DNA of 64,000 nucleotides from Magicicada septendecula (lineage: Eukaryota > Arthropoda > Insecta > Hemiptera > Cicadidae). Position 1 is the stretch's first letter; the number at the start of each line of letters is the position of its first letter. Under the pieces are notes generated by a model. That model saw only the letters and a list, made by a program, of their open reading frames with translations. It was not told the DNA's origin and did not search any database. The position numbers and the translations under genes were made by a program. The stretch lies in NCBI GenBank assembly GCA_034769895.1, contig CM068367.1:705034885-705098884 (forward strand), read 5' to 3'. This document shows positions 27,155 to 37,551 of the stretch, one piece after another.

Positions 27155-30132
27155 TTTTATCTTATTTCTAACACATTAAAATTTACTTAAAATTGATTTT
27201 ACTACACTATACACTTATTACATAGACAATTTATTTCTTGGTTAAATCATTTGCATTGTTCACAAGAGAATAATTTCTCTTCTAAGGGAAGGACAAAAAT
27301 TCCACACACACTTCAATGTAAAGTCAACGATCAGCTGTTCGCTGGAATGTAGGTCACCCTAGTTTATTTAGTAAACAATGGCAAGGTAGTTGTATGCGGG
27401 GGAACGCGAGGGTTACATTCAAGTATTGTTCTCTATAACAATAGCTAAGGCTATCTTTCTCGACCGGTTTCAACTGGGGAAGCCAGTTGTACCAAGGGGT
27501 GAATCCGATTCAACGAAACACGCTTTACAAGATACAGGTGTATTACGGTAGTAACAGTCCGAGTTTAGTAATTAATTGTCTTACGTTCTACCTTTAATTT
27601 TGAAATTATTTTTAATTTTTTGCTAACAAAATTAAGTTACGAATTTCTTTACACGGAATTAACCGAGTCTACTTTAGTCAGGAGTTTATATTATTTTTTT
27701 TTTTTTACCGTGACGACAGACATACACTTACATACTATGCAGGCATATTCAGGAAACTACAGGTCTTGAATTGTCCCAATATAAACCTGTTAAAGACTGA
27801 ACAGTTTGACAAGCACTAAAATTCATGTACGTACTTGCATTGGCGTAATACAATGATAGTCGGTATTATTTTGCGTATCTTAAACAAATTACATCATACG
27901 CAAATTATTACATAATCTAGTACAAAATAAATTCACCTTATGAAAATTACTGTTAACATGAAATACAATAACTGAGTGCATAGATCAGCAGAGAGTTATC
28001 TATTTTACTACTTAACATTTTTTTTTTTAATTTAGCAGAGTGGCGCATTTTTGTTTGCGTCACGATGCTTACAAACCTTTTATATAAATAAGCAAAGTGG
28101 CACATTTTTGTAACGTTCTGGGTTACGTTACAAATCCAGGGAACCCATCATAATTGACGCTAGCCAGTTATACAGGCTGCCTACGTTGTAACGAACTGAA
28201 ATTAAATTCAACACAAAGAACAATAATATTTACTCTTTTGATTAGAACACAAGGGGAAGGTATTTCACTGATTTATGCACTCACTTCAATCTGTAATAAG
28301 ATGATATCTCTTTATTAACAAATTATATAAATAGATCCCATAACATAAATTATACTGAAATATTCAGAAAGGTTTTCTGTAAAACAAGGGATCATATTGA
28401 TCATGTTATTTACCTCGGATCCGAGTCTCGTTATATATAGTAAAGACATCTGAATGATACTATGCTCATCTAGGAGCTTGCATGATTACATAAACCATTT
28501 GAAGAATGGTATTATTTCTTTAAGTGATTATAACATACATTTCAAAATTAACGTTACGACGTATGATTTTCGATACTACAGTTTATATTTCTTAGGTTTT
28601 ATTTATTACTTAAAGAAAATTATAGTCTCTTGAAAAAAGTCTCTTTCATCTATAAAAGTTATGTTTTAAATGTACTTAATTCTCGATAGGCAAGCTATCG
28701 AGTCACCTCTACAATAAGCTTTGCTGTCCTCGTCCTGGGGTGTGACTCTTGGGAATTCTGGTAGTCGGTGTAGTCATCTGGGTCGAGTCATTGGTGAATA
28801 TCTTATAGCTGTATTAGTGAGGAGATTGATGTAATGCTGCACGAAGTTGGGTTGATCCACGTAGGTCCTGGTCAGCCGTGTATGGGTTGTAGACGTCCGT
28901 ATATACAATTTGGCAGGTCACATATTCACAGGTAGAGTTGTACTGGAGTTTGCATCTTAAGTAGAGACGTCACCTTGTTTACGAGTTCTTAATTTTTCTT
29001 ATATTACTACATTTCTTGAATAAACCTTTTACGACATTTACTACATCATATACACATATAACGATCACTAGCTCCCCACGTTTTTTGTTTAGTGGTAGCT
29101 AACCATTATTTTAAAGTTTAAATAACTCATTTTTGCAGAGCCCTCGCTTGGAGGTGTGTACTGTCTGAACGCCGCATCGTAACTCTTACCTCGATACGAC
29201 AGGGGCATTACAACGAAGCGGAGCGAGTACTCCGCCATAATATAGTTCCAACTTTTATTTAAATAGACATTCTTATAGCAAGATGAAACAAATTATTTAG
29301 ACTTATTTAGTGTACAGGGACTATTTTAACTACTACTGGTGCCTTCAAATTATTAATTACTTACATCACGATTTTCAGGTATTTCTAAGTTACAGACGGT
29401 ATTTCTAAGCACGTTGTGTCCGGAATTATACACGTCAACGCATGATGATTTACTAAAGGGTTAACTGTAATATTATTAACTTTTTCCAATACGATTTTTT
29501 TTATTTCTTGTTTAGTTAGAATTTCTCAATTTAAATCTCATACTTATTCTGAGTTAGATCAGGGGTATTAGGTTTAATTGTGCGATTTAAAAATACATAA
29601 TTGCTTTCTCAGTTTTTTTATTATTTTTAACTTTTTTTATTATTAATTAAATCATCACATACTCCGCCGCTTAAAATCGACATTGTGAATTTTAGTAAGG
29701 AAAAATTCAAAGGTGGGGGACTTGGAGTATGCTTGGTGTTAATGTGTGGAATTTCTCTCCCCCTTTTTCTTTTTCTTTCACATTGTTATTGGTATGTGTT
29801 ATACACATTTATTTCTTCTCTATAATAAAACAATATACATTTATATTTTCTTACATAATACTTTCTTCATGATATAAAATTCACACTTAAGATCTACATT
29901 TTAGAACACAAAACTTTTTCTTATGTCTACTACTTAAATCTACTACCGGTTTTTTCTTGGGGTTTTTGTTACTCTCTTCATAGAGTAATTTTCTAAATAT
30001 TTTGTTATTTAGAGGTCATTGAGTACTCATTTGCTTATCTTTCGCTGAACAGGATCTCAGGTTGATCAGGCCTCATTTCCAAATTCTACGATTAACACTT
30101 AGCATGGTTACTGAGGTATAAGATAACTTGTC

Positions 30133-30463
30133 TACCTAGTATTACCTTTTCTATTTTTGACGATGCTATTGCCTCTTTTCTTCTTATACAATTTTATCTG
30201 CGAAATATGTGTTCTCCATACATATTCTTGAGTCGCAGGTTCGTACAGGGCTACTGTAACTGGAGTTAAGTACTTCTTGATTTGGAAGGACCACACCATC
30301 GGTATGATAGTTTAGAGGTGGTCTTATCAATTGCACTACTAGTCGGGTGTGTCTTGTACATTACTAAGTCACCGACTTGGTACCTAACTAAATTGTTACT
30401 GTTATGAACGTTTCTCTCGTGGTATTTTCTGGATTTCTCTAGGTTCGCTCTTGTAATCGAGTC
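30133..30463 (-). pseudogene. pol: Pol end remnant, unit 9 (broken)
   Basis: Integrase-tail blocks at the matching place. Private CTCCATACATATTC near 30217. Confidence 0.55.
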
Positions 30464-30620
30464 CGCTTAGGTTGTTTAACTGCGCGGGTGTATCAAATCC
30501 ACTTTCGCGTATTGACTTAAGCAATTCCGCGACTGTTACATTTGCATGGGGTAGACCACGCAAAAGAGCTTCATAAGACAGCTCGTCCTTTAATAGTAAA
30601 TCTGGATTAAATTGTGCCAT
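30402..30620 (-). pseudogene. gag: Gag start remnant, unit 9
   Basis: Open over 72 codons. Pro24 with Leu34, an intermediate between the left (Pro/His) and right (Ser/Leu) haplotypes. Confidence 0.58.
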
Positions 30621-33218
30621 TTTTATCTTATTTCTAACACATTAAAATTTACTTAAAATTGATTTTACTACACTATACACTTATTACATAGACAATTTAT
30701 TTCTTGGTTAAATCATTTGCATTGTTCACAAGAGAATAATTTCTCTTCTAAGGGAAGGACAAAAATTCCACACACACTTCAATGTAAAGTCAACGATCAG
30801 CTGTTCGCTGGAATGTAGGTCACCCTAGTTTATTTAGTAAACAATGGCAAGGTAGTTGTATGCGGGGGAACGCGAGGGTTACATTCAAGTATTGTTCTCT
30901 ATAACAATAGCTAAGGCTATCTTTCTCGACCGGTTTCAACTGGGGAAGCCAGTTGTACCAAGGGGTGAATCCGATTCAACGAAACACGCTTTACAAGATA
31001 CAGGTGTATTACGGTAGTAACAGTCCGAGTTTAGTAATTAATTGTCTTACGTTCTACCTTTAATTTTGAAATTATTTTTAATTTTTTGCTAACAAAATTA
31101 AGTTACGAATTTCTTTACACGTAATTAACCGAGTCTACTTTAGTCAGGAGTTTATATTATTTTTTTTTTTTTACCGTGACGACAGACATACACTTACATA
31201 CTATGCAGGCATATTCAGGAAACTACAGGTCTTGAATTGTCCCAATATAAACCTGTTAAAGACTGAACAGTTCGACAAGCACTAAAATTCATGTACGTAC
31301 TTGCATTGGCGTAATACAATGATAGTCGGTATTATTTTGCGTATCTTAAACAAATTACATCATACGCAAATTATTACATAATCTAGTACAAAATAAATTC
31401 ACCTTATGAAAATTACTGTTAACATGAAATACAATAACTGAGTGCATAGATCAGCAGAGAGTTATCTATTTTACTACTTAACAATTTTTTTTTTAATTTA
31501 GCAGAGTGGCGCATTTTTGTTTGCGTCACGATGCTTACAAACCTTTTATATAAATAAGCAAAGTGGCACATTTTTGTAACGTTCTGGGTTACGTTACAAA
31601 TCCAGGGAACCCAACATAATTGACGCTAGCCAATTATACAGCCTGCCTACCTTGTAACGAACTGAAATTAAATTCAACACAAAGAACAATAATATTTACT
31701 CTTTTGATTAGAACACAAGGGGAAAGTATTTCACTGATTTATGCACTCACTTCAATCTGTAATAAGATGACATCTCTTTATTAACAAATTATATAAATAG
31801 ATCCCATAACATAAATTATACTGAAATATTCAAAAAGGTTTTCTGTAAAACAAGGGATCATATTGATCATGTTATTTACCTCGGATCCGAGTCTCGTTAT
31901 ATATAGTAAAGACATCTGAATGATACTATGCTCATCTAGGAGCTTGCATGATTACATAAACCATTTGAAGAATGGTATTATTTCTTTAAGTGATTATAAC
32001 ATACATTTCAAAATTAACGTTACGACGTATGATTTTCGATACTACAGTTTATATTTCTTAGGTTTTATTTATTACTTAAAGAAAATTATAGTCTCTTGAA
32101 AAAAGTCTCTTTCATCTATAAAAGTTATGTTTTAAATGTACTTAATTCTCGATAGGCAAGCTATCGAGTCACCTCTACAATAAGCTTTGCTGTCCTCGTC
32201 CTGGGGTGTGACTCTTGGGAATTCTGGTAGTCGGTGTAGTCATCTGGGTCGAGTCATTGGTGAATATCTTATAGCTGTATTAGTGAGGAGATTGATGTAA
32301 TGCTGCACGAAGTTGGGTTGATCCACGTAGGTCCTGGTCAGCCGTGTATGGGTTGTAGACGTCCGTATATACAATTTGGCAGGTCACATATTCACAGGTA
32401 GAGTTGTACTGGAGTTTGCATCTTAAGTAGAGACGTCACCTTGTTTACGAGTTCTTAATTTTTCTTATATTACTACATTTCTTGAATAAACCTTTTACTA
32501 CATTTACTACACCATATACACATATAACGATCACTAGATCCCCACGTTTTTTGTTTAGTGGTAGCTAACCATTATTTTTAAAGTTTAAATAACTCATTTT
32601 TGCAGAGCCCTCGCTTGGAGGTGTGTACTGTCTGAACGCCGCATCGTAACTCTTACCTCGATACGACAGGGGCATTACAACGAAGCGGAGCGAGTACTCC
32701 GCCATAATATAGTTCCAACTTTTATTTAAATAGACATTCTTATAGCAAGATGAAACAAATTATTTAGACTTATTTAGTTTACAGGGACTATTTTAACTAC
32801 TACTGGTGCCTTCAAATTATTAATTACTTACATCACGATTTTCAGGTATTTCTAAGTTACAGACGGTATTTCTAAGCAAGTTGTGTCCGGAATTATACAC
32901 GTCAACGCATGATGATTTACTAAAGGGTTAACTGTAATATTATTAACTTTTTCCAATACGATTTTTTTTATTTCTTGTTTAGTTAGAATTTCTCAATTTA
33001 AATCTCACACTTATTCTGAGTTAGATCAGGGGTATTAGGTTTAATTGTGCGATTTAAAAATACATAATTGCTTTCTCAGTTTTTTTATTATTTTTAACTT
33101 TTTTTATTATTAATTAAATCATCACATACTCCGCCGCTTAAAATCGACATTGGGAATTTTAGTAAGGAAAAATTCAAAGGTGGGGGACTTGGAGTATGCT
33201 TGGTGTTAATGTGTGGAA

Positions 33219-33246
33219 TTTCTCTCCCCCTTTTTCTTTTTCTTTC
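33219..33246 (-). other. Polypurine tract (reference, unit 10)
   Basis: An unbroken run of 28 pyrimidines on the plus strand, so 28 purines on the element strand, of the form GAAAGAAAAAG...GGGGGAGAGAAA. It lies on the pol-end side of the unit, where an LTR retrotransposon keeps its plus-strand primer just before the 3' LTR. The same tract occurs in every unit, for example at 2020-2047, 5482-5509, 26286-26313 and 36684-36711. In units 2-5 one T interrupts it on the element strand. Position and composition are seen; the role is established for the family. Confidence 0.6.
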
Positions 33247-33599
33247 ACATTGTTATTGGTATGTGTTATACACATTTATTTCTTCTCTATAATAAAACAA
33301 TATACATTTATATTTTCTTACATAATACTTTCTTCATGATATAAAATTCACACTTAAGATCTACATTTTAGAACACAAAACTTTTTCTTATGTCTACTAC
33401 TTAAATCTACTACCGGTTTTTTCTTGGGGTTTTTGTTACTCTCTTCATAGAGTAATTTTCTAAATATTTTGTTATTTAGAGGTCATTGAGTACTCATTTG
33501 CTTATCTTTCGCTGAACAGGATCTCAGGTTGATCAAGCCTCATTTCCAAATTCTACGAATAACACTTAGCATGGTTACTGAGGTATAAGATAACTTGTC
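33247..33599 (-). other. AT-rich trailer between pol end and polypurine tract (reference, unit 10)
   Basis: About 350 bp, strongly AT-rich, without recognisable coding sequence on either strand. It contains the variable TA run (near 33301) and TAG/TAA-rich sequence. It would be the 3' untranslated part of the element. The same stretch recurs in every unit. Confidence 0.4.
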
Positions 33600-33930
33600 T
33601 GCCTAGTATTACCTTTTCTATTTTTGACGATGCTATTGCCTCTTTTCTTCTTATACAATTTTATCTGCGAAATCTGTGTTCTCCGTACATATTCTTGAGT
33701 CGCAGGTTCGTACAGGGCTACTGTAACTGGAGTTAAGTACTTCTTGATTTGGAAGGACCACACCATCGGTATGATAGTTTAGAGGTGGTCTTATCAATTG
33801 CACTACTAGTCGGGTGTGTCTTGTACATTACTAAGTCACCGACTTGGTACCTAACTAAATTGTTACTGTTATGATCGTTTCTCTCGTGGTATTTTCTGGA
33901 TTTCTCTAGGTTCGCTCTTGTAATCGAGTC
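33600..33930 (-). pseudogene. pol: Pol end remnant: integrase C-terminal part (unit 10, reference copy)
   Basis: On the minus strand, next to the gag remnant and partly overlapping it, short blocks typical of the extreme end of Ty3/Gypsy Pol can be read: VGDLVMYKTHP, then LTPVTVALYEPATQ and RRTQISQIKLY. In intact elements this is the tail of integrase after the catalytic core, the part that contacts DNA. Protease, reverse transcriptase, RNase H and the integrase core are all absent. The remnant is broken, with at least one break in the usual copy. This unit has the longest uninterrupted stretch of the C-terminal block (63 codons, 33575-33766). Family assignment rests on recalled motif patterns; Ty3/Gypsy is likelier than BEL/Pao but this was not tested. 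Confidence 0.6.
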
Positions 33931-34087
33931 CGCTTAGGTTGTTTAACTGCGCGGGTGTATCAAATCCACTTTCGCGTATTGACTTAAGCAATTCCGCGAC
34001 TGTTACATTTGCATGGGATAGACCACGCAAAAGAGCTTCATAAGACAGCTCGTCCTTTAATAGTAAATCTGGATTAAATTGTGCCAT
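33869..34087 (-). pseudogene. gag: Gag start remnant, Ty3/Gypsy-type (unit 10, reference copy)
   Basis: A 72-codon minus-strand frame starting at an ATG about 310 bp downstream of the primer-site candidate. Its first half, with KDELSYEALLRGL (residues 11-23) and NVTVAELLKSIRE (27-39), resembles the N-terminal start of Gag in arthropod Ty3/Gypsy elements, which builds the particle shell in intact elements. A full Gag has several hundred residues; only this start is present, without capsid or zinc-knuckle parts. Pol-end sequence lies directly behind it, so the last residues need not be Gag. Fossil of a broken element. The resemblance is from memory of the family, not from a search; the frame itself is seen directly. 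This copy has Ser24 and Leu34. Confidence 0.6.
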
Positions 34088-34398
34088 TTTTATCTTATTT
34101 CTAACACATTAAAATTTACTTAAAATTGATTTTACTACACTATACACTTATTACATAGACAATTTATTTCTTGGTTAAATCATTTGCATTGTTCACAAGA
34201 GTATAATTTCTCTTCTAAGGGAAGGACAAAAATTCCACACACACTTCAATGTAAAGTCAACGATCAGCTGTTCGCTGGAATGTAGGTCACCCTAGTTTAT
34301 TTAGTAAACAATGGCAAGGTAGTTGTATGCGTGGGAACGCGAGGGTTACATTCAAGTATTGTTCTCTATAACAATAGCTAAGGCTATCTTTCTCGACC
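34088..34398 (-). other. Untranslated leader between primer-site candidate and gag (reference, unit 10)
   Basis: About 310 bp with no recognisable protein. It has a (CA)n-like ACACACAC stretch near 34239, a 5-bp hairpin ATAGC-TAAG-GCTAT near 34375, and AT-rich sequence next to the ATG. Present in all units with point changes. Confidence 0.4.
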
Positions 34399-34418
34399 GG
34401 TTTCAACTGGGGAAGCCA
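34399..34418 (-). other. Primer binding site candidate (reference, unit 10)
   Basis: On the minus strand the sequence reads ...TACA, AC, then TGGCTTCCCCAGTTGAAACC. An LTR ending in CA, a two-base gap and a TGG-starting primer site is a common layout in LTR elements. It sits about 310 bp before the gag ATG. I could not match it to a specific tRNA 3' end, and the T-arm pattern expected of a tRNA does not fit well. It overlaps a hairpin described separately. Matching sites: 3198-3217, 6662-6681 and equivalents in every full unit. Confidence 0.35.
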
Positions 34419-34426
34419 GTTGTACC
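34399..34426. repeat. Hairpin CAACTGG-GGAAG-CCAGTTG over the primer-site candidate (reference, unit 10)
   Basis: Perfect 7-bp stem with 5-nt loop, extended outward by a GGT/ACC pairing after a small bulge. It overlaps the primer-site candidate and the proposed LTR end. Point changes hit it in units 15, 17 and 18 (AAATGG near 51724; GGAAACC near 58665 and 62133). Confidence 0.8.
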
Positions 34427-34945
34427 AAGGGGTGAATCCGATTCAACGAAACACGCTTTACAAGATACAGGTGTATTACGGTAGTAACAGTCCGAGTTTA
34501 GTAATTAATTGTCTTACGTTCTACCTTTAATTTTGAAATTATTTTTAATTTTTTGCTAACAAAATTAAGTTACGAATTTCTTTACACGTAATTAACCGAG
34601 TCAACTTTAGTCAGGAGTTTATATTATTTTTTTTTTTTACCGTGACGACAGACATACACTTACATACTATGCAGGCATATTCAGGAAACTACAGGTCTTG
34701 AATTGTCCCAATATAAACCTGTTAAAGACTGAACAGTTTGACAAGCACTAAAATTGATGTACGTACTTGCATTGGCGTAATACAATGATAGTCGGTATTA
34801 TTTTGCGTATCTTAAACAAATTACATCATACGCAATTTATTACATAATCTAGTACAAAATAAATTCACCTTATGAAAATTACTGTTAACATGAAATACAA
34901 TAACTGAGTGCATAGATCAGCAGAGAGTTATCTATTTTACTACTT

Positions 34946-35043
34946 AACAATTTTTTTTTTAATTTAGCAGAGTGGCGCATTTTTGTTTGCGTCACGATGC
35001 TTACAAACCTTTTATATAAATAAGCAAAGTGGCACATTTTTGT
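34946..35043. repeat. Pair of diverged short direct repeats, AGCAGAGTGGCGCATTTTTGT / AGCAAAGTGGCACATTTTTGT type (reference, unit 11)
   Basis: Two 20-21 bp near-identical motifs (core GTGGCRCATTTTTG) about 60-75 bp apart on either side of the TATA-like box, in every unit. The left copy varies between GCGCAT and GCACAT in blocks. In units 18-19 the right copy has become AGTAGCATATTTTTG. Confidence 0.75.
35011..35018 (-). promoter_or_regulatory. TATA-like box in the candidate LTR (reference, unit 11)
   Basis: TATATAAA on the minus strand, inside ATTTATATAAAA, which is also TATA-like on the plus strand. It is conserved in all units (for example 7276-7283). If the long LTR is right, about 590 bp would remain downstream for R and U5. 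In such AT-rich DNA a chance match is quite possible. Confidence 0.25.
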
Positions 35044-35064
35044 AACGTTCTGGGTTACGTTACA
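35041..35064. repeat. Inverted repeat TGTAACGT / ACGTTACA with 8-bp spacer (reference, unit 11)
   Basis: Two perfect 8-bp arms around an 8-bp spacer (TCTGGGTT here, TCTGGGCT in units 1-7 and 16-19). It is present in every unit except where single copies have a point change. Two more copies of the motif lie close by: TGTAACG about 50 bp to the right and an ACGTTACA-like site about 430 bp to the right. Confidence 0.8.
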
Positions 35065-35345
35065 AATCCAGGGAACCCATCATAATTGACGCTAGCCAAT
35101 TATACAGCCTGCCTACGTTGTAACGAACTGAAATTAAATTCAACACAAAGAACAATAATATTTACTCTTTTGATTAGAACACAAGGGGAAGGTATTTCAC
35201 TGATTTATGCACTCACTTCAATCTGTAATAAGATGACATCTCTTTATTAACAAATTATATAAATAGATCCCATAACATAAATTATACTGAAATATTCAAA
35301 AAGGTTTTCTGTAAAACAAGGGATCATATTGATCATGTTATTTAC

Positions 35346-35357
35346 CTCGGATCCGAG
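35346..35357. repeat. Perfect 12-bp palindrome CTCGGATCCGAG (reference, unit 11)
   Basis: Self-complementary over 12 bp. It is found at the matching place in all units except 4, 5 and 6, which have CTCGTATCCGAG. A TGATCA palindrome lies about 20 bp to its left. Could be a symmetric protein-binding site or chance. Confidence 0.8.
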
Positions 35358-35613
35358 TCTCGTTATTTATAGTAAAGACATCTGAATGATACTATGCTCA
35401 TCTAGGAGCTTGCATGATTACATAAACCATTTGAAGAATGGTATTATTTCTTTAAGTGATTATAACTTACATTTCAAAATTAACGTTACAACGTATGATT
35501 TTCGATACTACAGTTTATATTTCTTAGGTTTTATTTATTACTTAAAGAAAATTATAGTCTCTTGAAAAAAGTCTCTTTCATCTATAAAAGTTATGTTTTA
35601 AATGTACTTAATT

Positions 35614-35634
35614 CTCGATAGGCAAGCTATCGAG
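35614..35634. repeat. Hairpin CTCGATAG-GCAAG-CTATCGAG (reference, unit 11)
   Basis: Perfect 8-bp stem with 5-nt loop, unchanged in every unit I checked (for example 951-971 and 63342-63362). It lies in the candidate LTR between the palindrome and the GC-rich block. Confidence 0.85.
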
Positions 35635-36171
35635 TCACCTCTACAATAAGCTTTGCTGTCCTCGTCCTGGGGTGTGACTCTTGGGAATTCTGGTAGTCGG
35701 TGTAGTCATCTGGGTCGAGTCATTAGTGAATATCTTATAGCTGTATTAGTGAGGAGATTGATGTAATGCTGCACGAAGTTGGGTTGATCCACGTAGGTCC
35801 TGGTCAGCCGTGTATGGGTTGTAGACGTCCGTATATACAATTTGGCAGGTCACATATTCACAGGTAGAGTTGTACTGGAGTTTGCATCTTAAGTAGAGAC
35901 GTCACCTTGTTTACGAGTTCTTAATTTTTCTTATATTACTACATTTCTTGAATAAACCTTTTACTACATTTACTACATCATATACACATATAACGATCAC
36001 TAGCTCCCCACGTTTTTTGTTTAGTGGTAGCTAACCATTATTTTTAAAGTTTAAATAACTCATTTTTGCAGAGCCCTCGCTTGGAGGTGTGTACTGTCTG
36101 AACGCCGCATCGTAACTCTTACCTCGATACGACAGGGGCATTACAACGAAGCGGAGCGAGTACTCCGCCAT

Positions 36172-36530
36172 AATATAGTTCCAACTTTTATTTAAATAGA
36201 CATTCTTATAGCAAGATGAAACAAATTATTTAGACTTATTTAGTTTACAGGGACTATTTTAACTACTACTGGTGCCTTCAAATTATTAATTACTTACATC
36301 ACGATTTTCAGGTATTTCTAAGTACAGACGGTATTTCTAAGCACGTTGTGTCCGGAATTAAACAGGTCAACGCATGATGATTTACTAAAGGGTTAGCTGT
36401 AATATTATTAACTTTTTCCAATACGATTTTTTTTATTTCTTGTTTAGTTAGAATTTCTCAATTTAAATCTTATACTTATTCTGAGTTAGATCAGGGGTAT
36501 TAGGTTTAATTGTGCGATTTAAAAATACAT
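36172..36530. other. Intervening AT-rich stretch with a 12-bp direct duplication (reference, unit 11)
   Basis: No gene seen. In most units GGTATTTCTAAG occurs twice about 20 bp apart (TTACAGAC between them; for example 5107-5138). Unit 7 differs in the second copy. A T-run and TTTAGTTAG-rich sequence follow toward the polypurine tract. Confidence 0.6.
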
Positions 36531-37063
36531 AATTGCTTTCTCAGTTTTTTTATTATTTTTATCTTTTTTTATTATTAATTAAATCATCACATACTCCGCC
36601 GCTTAAAATCGACATTGGGAATTTTAGTAAGGAAAAATTCAAAGGTGGGGGACTTGGAGTATGCTTGGTGTTAATGTGTGGAATTTCTCTCCCCCTTTTT
36701 CTTTTTCTTTCACATTGTTATTGGTATGTGTTATACACATTTATTTCTTCTCTATAATAAAACAATATACATATATATTTTCTTACATACTACTTTTTTC
36801 ATGATATAAAATTCACACTTAAGATCTACATTTTAGAACACAAAACTTTTTATTATGTCTACTACTTAAATCTACTACCGGTTTTTTCTTTGGGTTTTGT
36901 TACTCTCTTCATAGAGTAATTTTCTAAATATTTTGTTATTTAGAGGTCATTGAGTACTCATTTGCTTATCTTTCGCTGAACAGGATCTCAGGTTGATCAG
37001 GCCTCATTTCCAAATTCTACGATTAACACTTAGCATGGTTACTGAGGTATAAGATAACTTGTC

Positions 37064-37394
37064 TACCTAGTATTACCTTTTCTATTTTTGACGATGCTAT
37101 TGCCTCTTTTCTTCTTATACAATTTTATCTGCGAAATATGTGTTCTCCGTACATATTCTTGAGTCGCAGGTTCGTACAGGGCTACTGTAACTGGAGTTAA
37201 GTACTTCTTGATTTGGAAGGACCACACCATCGGTATGATAGTTTAGAGGTGGTCTTATCAATTGCACTACTAGTCGGGTGTGTCTTGTACATTACTATGT
37301 CACCGACTTGGTACCTAACTAAATTGTTACTGTTATGAACGTTTCTCTCGTGGTATTTTCTGGATTTCTCTAGGTTCGCTCTTGTAATCGAGTC
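37064..37394 (-). pseudogene. pol: Pol end remnant, unit 11 (broken)
   Basis: Integrase-tail blocks at the matching place. ACATTACTATGTCACC near 37289 is shared with unit 12 only. Confidence 0.55.
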
Positions 37395-37551
37395 CGCTTA
37401 GGTTGTTTAACTGCGCGGGTGTATCAAATCCACTTTCGCGTATTGACTTAAGCAATTCCGCGACTGTTACATTTGCATGGGATAGACCACGCAAAAGAGC
37501 TTCATAAGACAGCTCGTCCTTTAATAGTAAATCTGGATTAAATTGTGCCAT
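37333..37551 (-). pseudogene. gag: Gag start remnant, unit 11
   Basis: Open over 72 codons. Haplotype Ser24, Leu34; same protein as unit 10. Confidence 0.58.

Larger units (their letters stand above)
24268..27733 (-). repeat. Array unit 8 (twin of unit 9)
   Basis: 3,466 bp. First half is near-identical to unit 9: CCAGTTATACAGG, GATGATATCTC, TATTCAGAAAGG. GGTTACGTTACA replaces GGCTACGTTACA here and holds through unit 15. The second half pairs with unit 7. Confidence 0.95.
27734..31199 (-). repeat. Array unit 9
   Basis: 3,466 bp. First half matches unit 8. The second half shares ACATTTATATTTTC with units 10, 13 and 14, and its gag remnant has Leu at residue 34 as in units 10-14 but keeps Pro at residue 24. 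Confidence 0.95.
31200..34665 (-). repeat. Array unit 10 (reference unit for subfeatures)
   Basis: 3,466 bp. Starts the block with CAGCCTGCC (units 10-15). Its second half shares GATCAAGCCTC, GAAATCTGTG and AGAGTATAATTTC with units 13 and 14 but not with units 11, 12 or 15. Private changes include CCCAACATAATTG near 31608 and CTACCTTGTAACG near 31645. Confidence 0.95.
34421..36683 (-). mobile_element. Candidate LTR, about 2.26 kb (reference, spanning units 10-11)
   Basis: The stretch between the primer-site candidate of one unit and the polypurine tract of the next holds no gag-pol similarity and would be the single LTR shared by neighbouring units. On the element strand it would end in TACA; its start is not clear because no TG lies directly behind the purine tract. 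It contains, from the right, a GC-rich island, a short protein-like stretch, a hairpin, a 12-bp palindrome, a TGTAACGT inverted repeat and a TATA-like box about 1.7 kb in. With one LTR per unit the boundary cannot be fixed by comparing two LTRs. Equivalent segments lie between every pair of units. A shorter LTR starting at TGTAATGCCCC (see rejected list) is the main alternative. Confidence 0.4.
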
